Notes under the pieces: generated by a model
Seen by the model: the letters and a program-made list of their open reading frames with translations, nothing else
The model's database searches: none
Told to the model about the DNA's origin: nothing
Shown here: positions 59,846 to 64,000 of the stretch, piece after piece
How positions within the stretch are numbered: position 1 is the stretch's first letter
Layout: every line of letters begins with the position of its first letter
Program-made: the position numbers and the translations under genes
NCBI GenBank assembly: GCA_054601695.1
Contig: BAAHQB010000231.1
Location: 245,598-309,597, forward strand
DNA: 64,000 bases
Direction: 5' to 3'
Source of the DNA: Amorphochlora amoebiformis
Lineage: Eukaryota > Cercozoa > Chlorarachniophyceae

Positions 59846-61266
59846 CAAATATATATATATATATATATATACATACACATATATATATACTGATACATAT
59901 ATATATATGGGGGTAGTGTTTGAGTGTGCGTATATTTGAAATGATGCATTGATTTATCAGAACCGTAGACGCGTGTTCGGGTGTGTGTTTGACGGTGGTA
60001 GAAGTGTTTGAAGATGATCCAGCAGTCATAAGCACCCCTAGGGACATGAAATCTACCCCCACAAGTGCCATTACGCCTTCAACCTCCATGGGGAGGTGGT
60101 CTTCCATGACGCCCAGAACTCCTGATTCCAACAAAAGCCGTCTCAAATACGTAAGATAAATCTCATATGAGACACTACAAATCATCAAAGAGACTCATCA
60201 AAGAGACTAATCAAAAAGTATAATCAGAGAGAGTGATATAAGGGAGTGATCAAAGAGGAGAGATTGACGAAAAGAGAGTCACAAGAGAGATTCAATCGAT
60301 CAAAGAGGGTGACAAAGAGAGTGATCAAAGAGAGTGATCAAAGAGCGTGATCAAAGGGAGTGTTCAAAGAGAGTGAAAAAGAGAGAATGAAAGAGCGTGA
60401 CGAAAGAGAGTGACATGATGCGAACTGACGATGGAACATTCATTCGTAGTTTAGGTTGACAGAGTCGTATTCGTGGTTTAGGTTGACAGAGTCCTATTAG
60501 TGGTTTAGGCTGAGTCGTATTCGTGGTTTAGGCTGACAGAGTCGTATTCGTGGTTTAGGCTGACAGAGTCGTATTCGTGGTTTAGGTTGACAGAGTCGTA
60601 TTCGTGGTTTAGGCTGACAGAGTCCTATTAGAGGTTTAGGCTGAGTCGTATTCGTGGTTTAGGCTGACAGAGTCGTATTCGTGGTTTAGGCTGACAGAGT
60701 CCTATTCATGGTTTAGGTTGACAGAGTCTTATTTTATTCGTGGTTTAGGCTGACAGAGTCGTATTCGTTGGTTAGGTTAATAGAGTTCTGGAGGAGTTTA
60801 AGATAGAGGGTAAGCAGACAGGTTCGCCGGATGCTAGGTCGGAAATATTTGGCCACTCGCAACAACCTTTCAAGAGACAAGAGAGGGGTTCAGAAGCAAT
60901 CGATAACAAGACCATAGGTGGCGCCGTCAGTTCCTCAGCGCCGCCGGTCGTCTCAGAAGATTCTCCATTGCCATTACGACGACGGGCATCTGTTGAACGG
61001 GAATCCATCCTCGTGGATAGCCTCGACAAGCGCCTCGCAGCGAAAGAAACTGTGGCTCAAATGCAGGTGACCTGTAATCTAATCTCTCCGCTGTGATGTA
61101 CACCCTCATCTGTTGTTGTTCCACAGCTGATCAAACGACCCTTTGAGTTTCACTCGAAGGACCTCGGCTTTCGCATCACGGTATTCGCGTATTCTACTCC
61201 TCCCTGTGTGCTACTCATAACGTCTTTACTCAACTTTACCCCAAATATTACTTAACTTTACCACAA

Positions 61267-61352
<86 letters not shown>

Positions 61353-61407
61353 ACATATATATATATATATATGTGTGTGTTATATACATATATATACACA
61401 TATATAT

Positions 61408-61448
<41 letters not shown>

Positions 61449-61745
61449 TGTGTGTGTTGGCGTATGTTTGTACAGCTATCTGCACATTTGTTTCCAATAT
61501 AATTATTGACGTTGTGTCCAGGTGGTTGAAGACCGCTACATCGCTGTGCCTACGACCAATTCCGAGCTCCGTCGTGCTATTCCTGCTGGGGCGGTTATCC
61601 TCGAGGTCAACGCCAATGTCATCACTCCCAACACGTCCATACGGTCAACTACTGCATGTGCACACTGTGTGCACCGTGTCCCTGCATGTCCGTGTATACA
61701 TATGCAATATTGAAAAATGCATATATCCCTACACTGGTGTGTGTA

Positions 61746-61811
<66 letters not shown>

Positions 61812-62122
61812 CTTATTATATATACTAGATTTATATACTATATGTGTGTATACGTGTAGGTGTATAATATTTTTATCAAATTGTAGTTATTCTTTATCTG
61901 TTGATGTATGCACACACGTACTCAATTTCACCTTTTCCTAGGTGTAATTCCATGAGCTGTATCAAGTCGATATTTTACATTCAAAAAAGTTTAATAAGTG
62001 AATATCGTTGCAAAATTAGGCGAGTAATAAGGATGTTGAGGCAGCAAGATAACATCCGAATTGTGTTCGGGCTCGATATGCCGAAAGAAACATATTGCAG
62101 TAGTTGCAACCCTTGGGTTTGA
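59447..62122 (+). CDS. PDZ-domain protein, six exons seen
   Basis: Exons: 59447-59592, 59961-60150, 60776-61066, 61127-61180, 61522-61643 and 61942-62122 (TGA), all phases agreeing. The N-terminal 200 residues are low-complexity and Ser/Thr/Pro-rich ([40 protein letters not shown]), then SIFG-type and Arg-rich stretches and [17 protein letters not shown]. The C-terminal domain reads [58 protein letters not shown] and [18 protein letters not shown]. That is the PDZ pattern: LGFxI carboxylate loop, then a-x-AGxxIlxVNx-x-v, then a helix and the final strand. It probably binds C-terminal peptides as a scaffold. This is the last gene before the telomere; more 5' exons may exist. Confidence 0.75.
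59655..59900. repeat. (TA)n tract in the first PDZ-gene intron
   Basis: TA repeats with GTACATG and GTGTGTGT breaks. Confidence 0.9.
60185..60420. repeat. 12-bp array GAGTGATCAAAG
   Basis: Irregular units AGAGAGTGATCAAAGAG and CATCAAAGAGACT in the PDZ-gene intron. Confidence 0.85.
60440..60775 (+). repeat. Acceptor-derived 30-bp array before a PDZ-gene exon
   Basis: The real junction is TTCGTTGGTTAG/GTTAATAGAGTT. Eleven units of TTCGTGGTTTAG/GTTGACAGAGTCGTA precede it, each with an AG and about 11 exon-like bases; many read TTTAGGCTGACAGAG. Confidence 0.9.
61265..61450. repeat. (TA)n with (TG)n and (GA)n
   Basis: TA tract, then ATGTGTGTGTG and GAGAGAGAGAGAG, in the PDZ-gene intron between 61180 and 61522. 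A second TA tract occupies 61750-61815. Confidence 0.9.
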
Positions 62123-62163
62123 ACGATTTGTATAAATCTACTGGATAAAGGTCAATATATATA

Positions 62164-62219
<56 letters not shown>

Positions 62220-62864
62220 TATATGTATGAATCACAACGATGGAATAGAAAAGTAGTGATTTTGATCTCGATCTGGTTTTTCTAGTACAATGTGCATGTA
62301 CTCTAGGCTGAGTGACTAGATGTAGTAGTACATATTAAGCTTTTGCTTATGGACCTACCGGTCAAACAGCATTTACGTATAAAAATAATGATTTCAGAGA
62401 GTCAGACATGGACTCTCTCTAGAGTCAATGGATCGTAAAACTGGTGGTGCGTCGCCTAAATCATAATATGAATTTTCGAGCTCCATGCTATGAATTTACC
62501 TAATATCTAGAGTGAGTCTAGAATATTCCGAAGATATCAATACTCTAGATACTACTAGTGAATACGCCAAAGCCTGAAAGCCACAATATTATTGGATGTG
62601 TGAAGATACCGTAAATTAATTTAAAACACGATCTGTAAAAGTCACAAGTGCCTAGTCTAGATAATTCTGTAAACATATGATAACCTAGATAACCTAGATA
62701 ACACACGAACAAAATCTACTAGGTCTCCTAAGTACCTAGAGTACTAGTAACTAGAGTAACTAGAATCGTAGAAATAAGGACACTGACTAGACTGAGTCGC
62801 AGTATTCTCTAGTTCTATTAGTCTAGATATTGACAAAGGCTAGATCTAGTAGGGTTGGTTACTA
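62123..62864. other. CTAG-rich subtelomeric spacer
   Basis: After a (TA)n tract (62167-62225), bases 62280-62864 contain roughly two dozen CTAG sites, many as ACTAGA or CCTAGA. No coding signal was found. It leads directly into the telomere repeats. Confidence 0.7.
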
Positions 62865-63994
62865 GGTTGTCGGGTTAGGGTTAGGGTGTCGGGTTAGGGT
62901 TAGGGTGTCGGGTTAGGGTTAGGGTGTCGGGTTAGGGTTAGGGTGTCGGGTTAGGGTTAGGGTTAGGGTGTCGGGTTAGGGTTAGGGTGTCGGGTTAGGG
63001 TTAGGGTGTCGGGTTAGGGTTAGGGTTAGGGTGTCGGGTTAGGGTTAGGGTTAGGGTGTCGGGTTAGGGTTAGGGTTAGGGTTAGGGTTAGGGTTAGGGG
63101 TAGGGTTAGGGTGTCGGGTTAGGGTGTCGGGTTAGGGTGTCGGGTTAGGGTTAGGGTGTCGGGTTAGGGTGTCGGGTTAGGGTGTCGGGTTAGGGTGTCG
63201 GGTTAGGGTGTCGGGTTAGGGTGTCGGGTTAGGGTTAGGGTTAGGGTTAGGGGTTAGGGTTAGGGTGTCGGGTTAGGGTTAGGGTTAGGGTTAGGGTTAG
63301 GGTTAGGGTTAGGGTTAGGGTTAGGGTTAGGGTTAGGGTTAGGGTTAGGGTTAGGGTTAGGGTTAGGGTTAGGGTGGGGGTTAGGGTTAGGGTTAGGGTT
63401 AGGGTTAGGGTTAGGGTTAGGGTTAGGGTTAGGGTTAGGGTGTCGGGTTAGGGTTAGGGTTAGGGTGTCGGGTTAGGGTTAGGGTTAGGGTTAGGGTTAG
63501 GGTGTCGGGTTAGGGTTAGGGTTAGGGTGTCGGGTTAGGGTTAGGGTTAGGGTTAGGGTTAGGGTTAGGGTTAGGGTTAGGGTTAGGGTTAGGGTTAGGG
63601 TTAGGGTTAGGGTTAGGGTTAGGGTTAGGGTTCGGGTTAGGGTTAGGGTTAGGGTTAGGGTTAGGGTTAGGGTTAGGGTTAGGGTTAGGGTTAGGGTTAG
63701 GGTTAGGGTTAGGGTTAGGGTTAGGGTTAGGGTTAGGGTTAGGGTTAGGGTTAGGGTTAGGGTTAGGGTTAGGGTTAGGGTTAGGGTTAGGGTTAGGGTT
63801 AGGGTTAGGGTTAGGGTTAGGGTTAGGGTTAGGGTTAGGGTTAGGGTTAGGGTTAGGGTTAGGGTTAGGGTTAGTGTTAGGGTTAGGGTTAGGGTTAGGG
63901 TTAGGGTTAGGGTTAGGGTTAGGGTTAGGGTTAGGGTTAGGGTTAGGGTTAGGGTTAGGGTTAGGGTTAGGGTTAGGGTTAGGGTTAGGGTTAG
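62865..63994 (+). repeat. Telomere: TTAGGG repeats with TGTCGGG variants
   Basis: The G-rich strand runs 5'-to-3' toward the right end, as expected for a right telomere. The inner part (62865-63540) mixes TTAGGG with a TGTCGGG unit, often one variant per two to four normal units. The outer part (63540-63990) is almost pure TTAGGG with rare changes (TTCGGG near 63630, TTAGTG near 63872). The last bases, GGCAATA, are not repeat, so the contig end is either trimmed or joined to something else. Confidence 0.95.
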
Positions 63995-64000
63995 GCAATA

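Noticed and set aside
63522-63998. 158-codon Pro-Asn repeat frame on the minus strand
   Set aside because: It is the translation of the C-rich telomere strand.

Overview
This is nuclear DNA of a eukaryote. Genes are split into many short exons (27 to about 800 nt) with GT-AG introns, the introns are packed with long (TA)n and (TG)n tracts plus minisatellites, and the right end is more than 1.1 kb of TTAGGG telomere repeat. I cannot name the species. A BLUF-type domain next to eukaryotic glutamyl-tRNA synthetase, REEP/Yop1 and JMJD6 homologues suggests a unicellular protist or alga. Most long open frames here are translated microsatellites and were left out. Genes were rebuilt by joining exons by splice site, reading phase and protein family.

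Layout, left to right: (1) 3' half of a cytosolic glutamyl-tRNA synthetase gene, + strand, nine exons, ending at 4915. (2) A small unrecognised + gene, 6543-8939. (3) A REEP/TB2/DP1/HVA22 family membrane-shaping protein, + strand, to 14282. (4) A JmjC/cupin-8-like gene, - strand, 18275-15609. (5) Tail of a small - gene, 20557-20071. (6) A multi-exon unrecognised - gene, 28534-21569. (7) A head-to-head + gene, 28836-29656. (8) An uncertain 30.7-33.3 kb zone, then a possible VHL-beta-like - gene, 34979-33645. (9) An aldo/keto reductase, - strand, 44938-35939, with the complete catalytic tetrad. (10) A coiled-coil, glycine-rich - gene, 49296-46440. (11) A JMJD6-type JmjC oxygenase, - strand, about 54196-49435. 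(12) Three + genes toward the telomere: a BLUF-domain gene, a degenerate BLUF-like gene and a PDZ-domain gene. (13) A CTAG-rich subtelomeric spacer, then the telomere.

The genes do not form one pathway. The striking feature is the relation between exons and repeats. At about 17 junctions the intron beside an exon contains a tandem array whose unit is that exon's own splice junction: the last exon bases plus the 5' splice site, or the 3' splice site plus the first exon bases. One JMJD6 exon has such arrays on both sides. The pattern is anchored by exons whose protein family is clear (GluRS, REEP, AKR, JMJD6), so it does not depend on gene guesses. I regard it as the most interesting system in the window.

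A second pattern is that intergenic spacers, unlike introns, are strongly enriched in CTAG. Limits: no alignment or RNA evidence was available, many exons are short, and some stretches read plausibly on both strands. Phase agreement between neighbouring exons was the main test, and places where phases do not join are stated.
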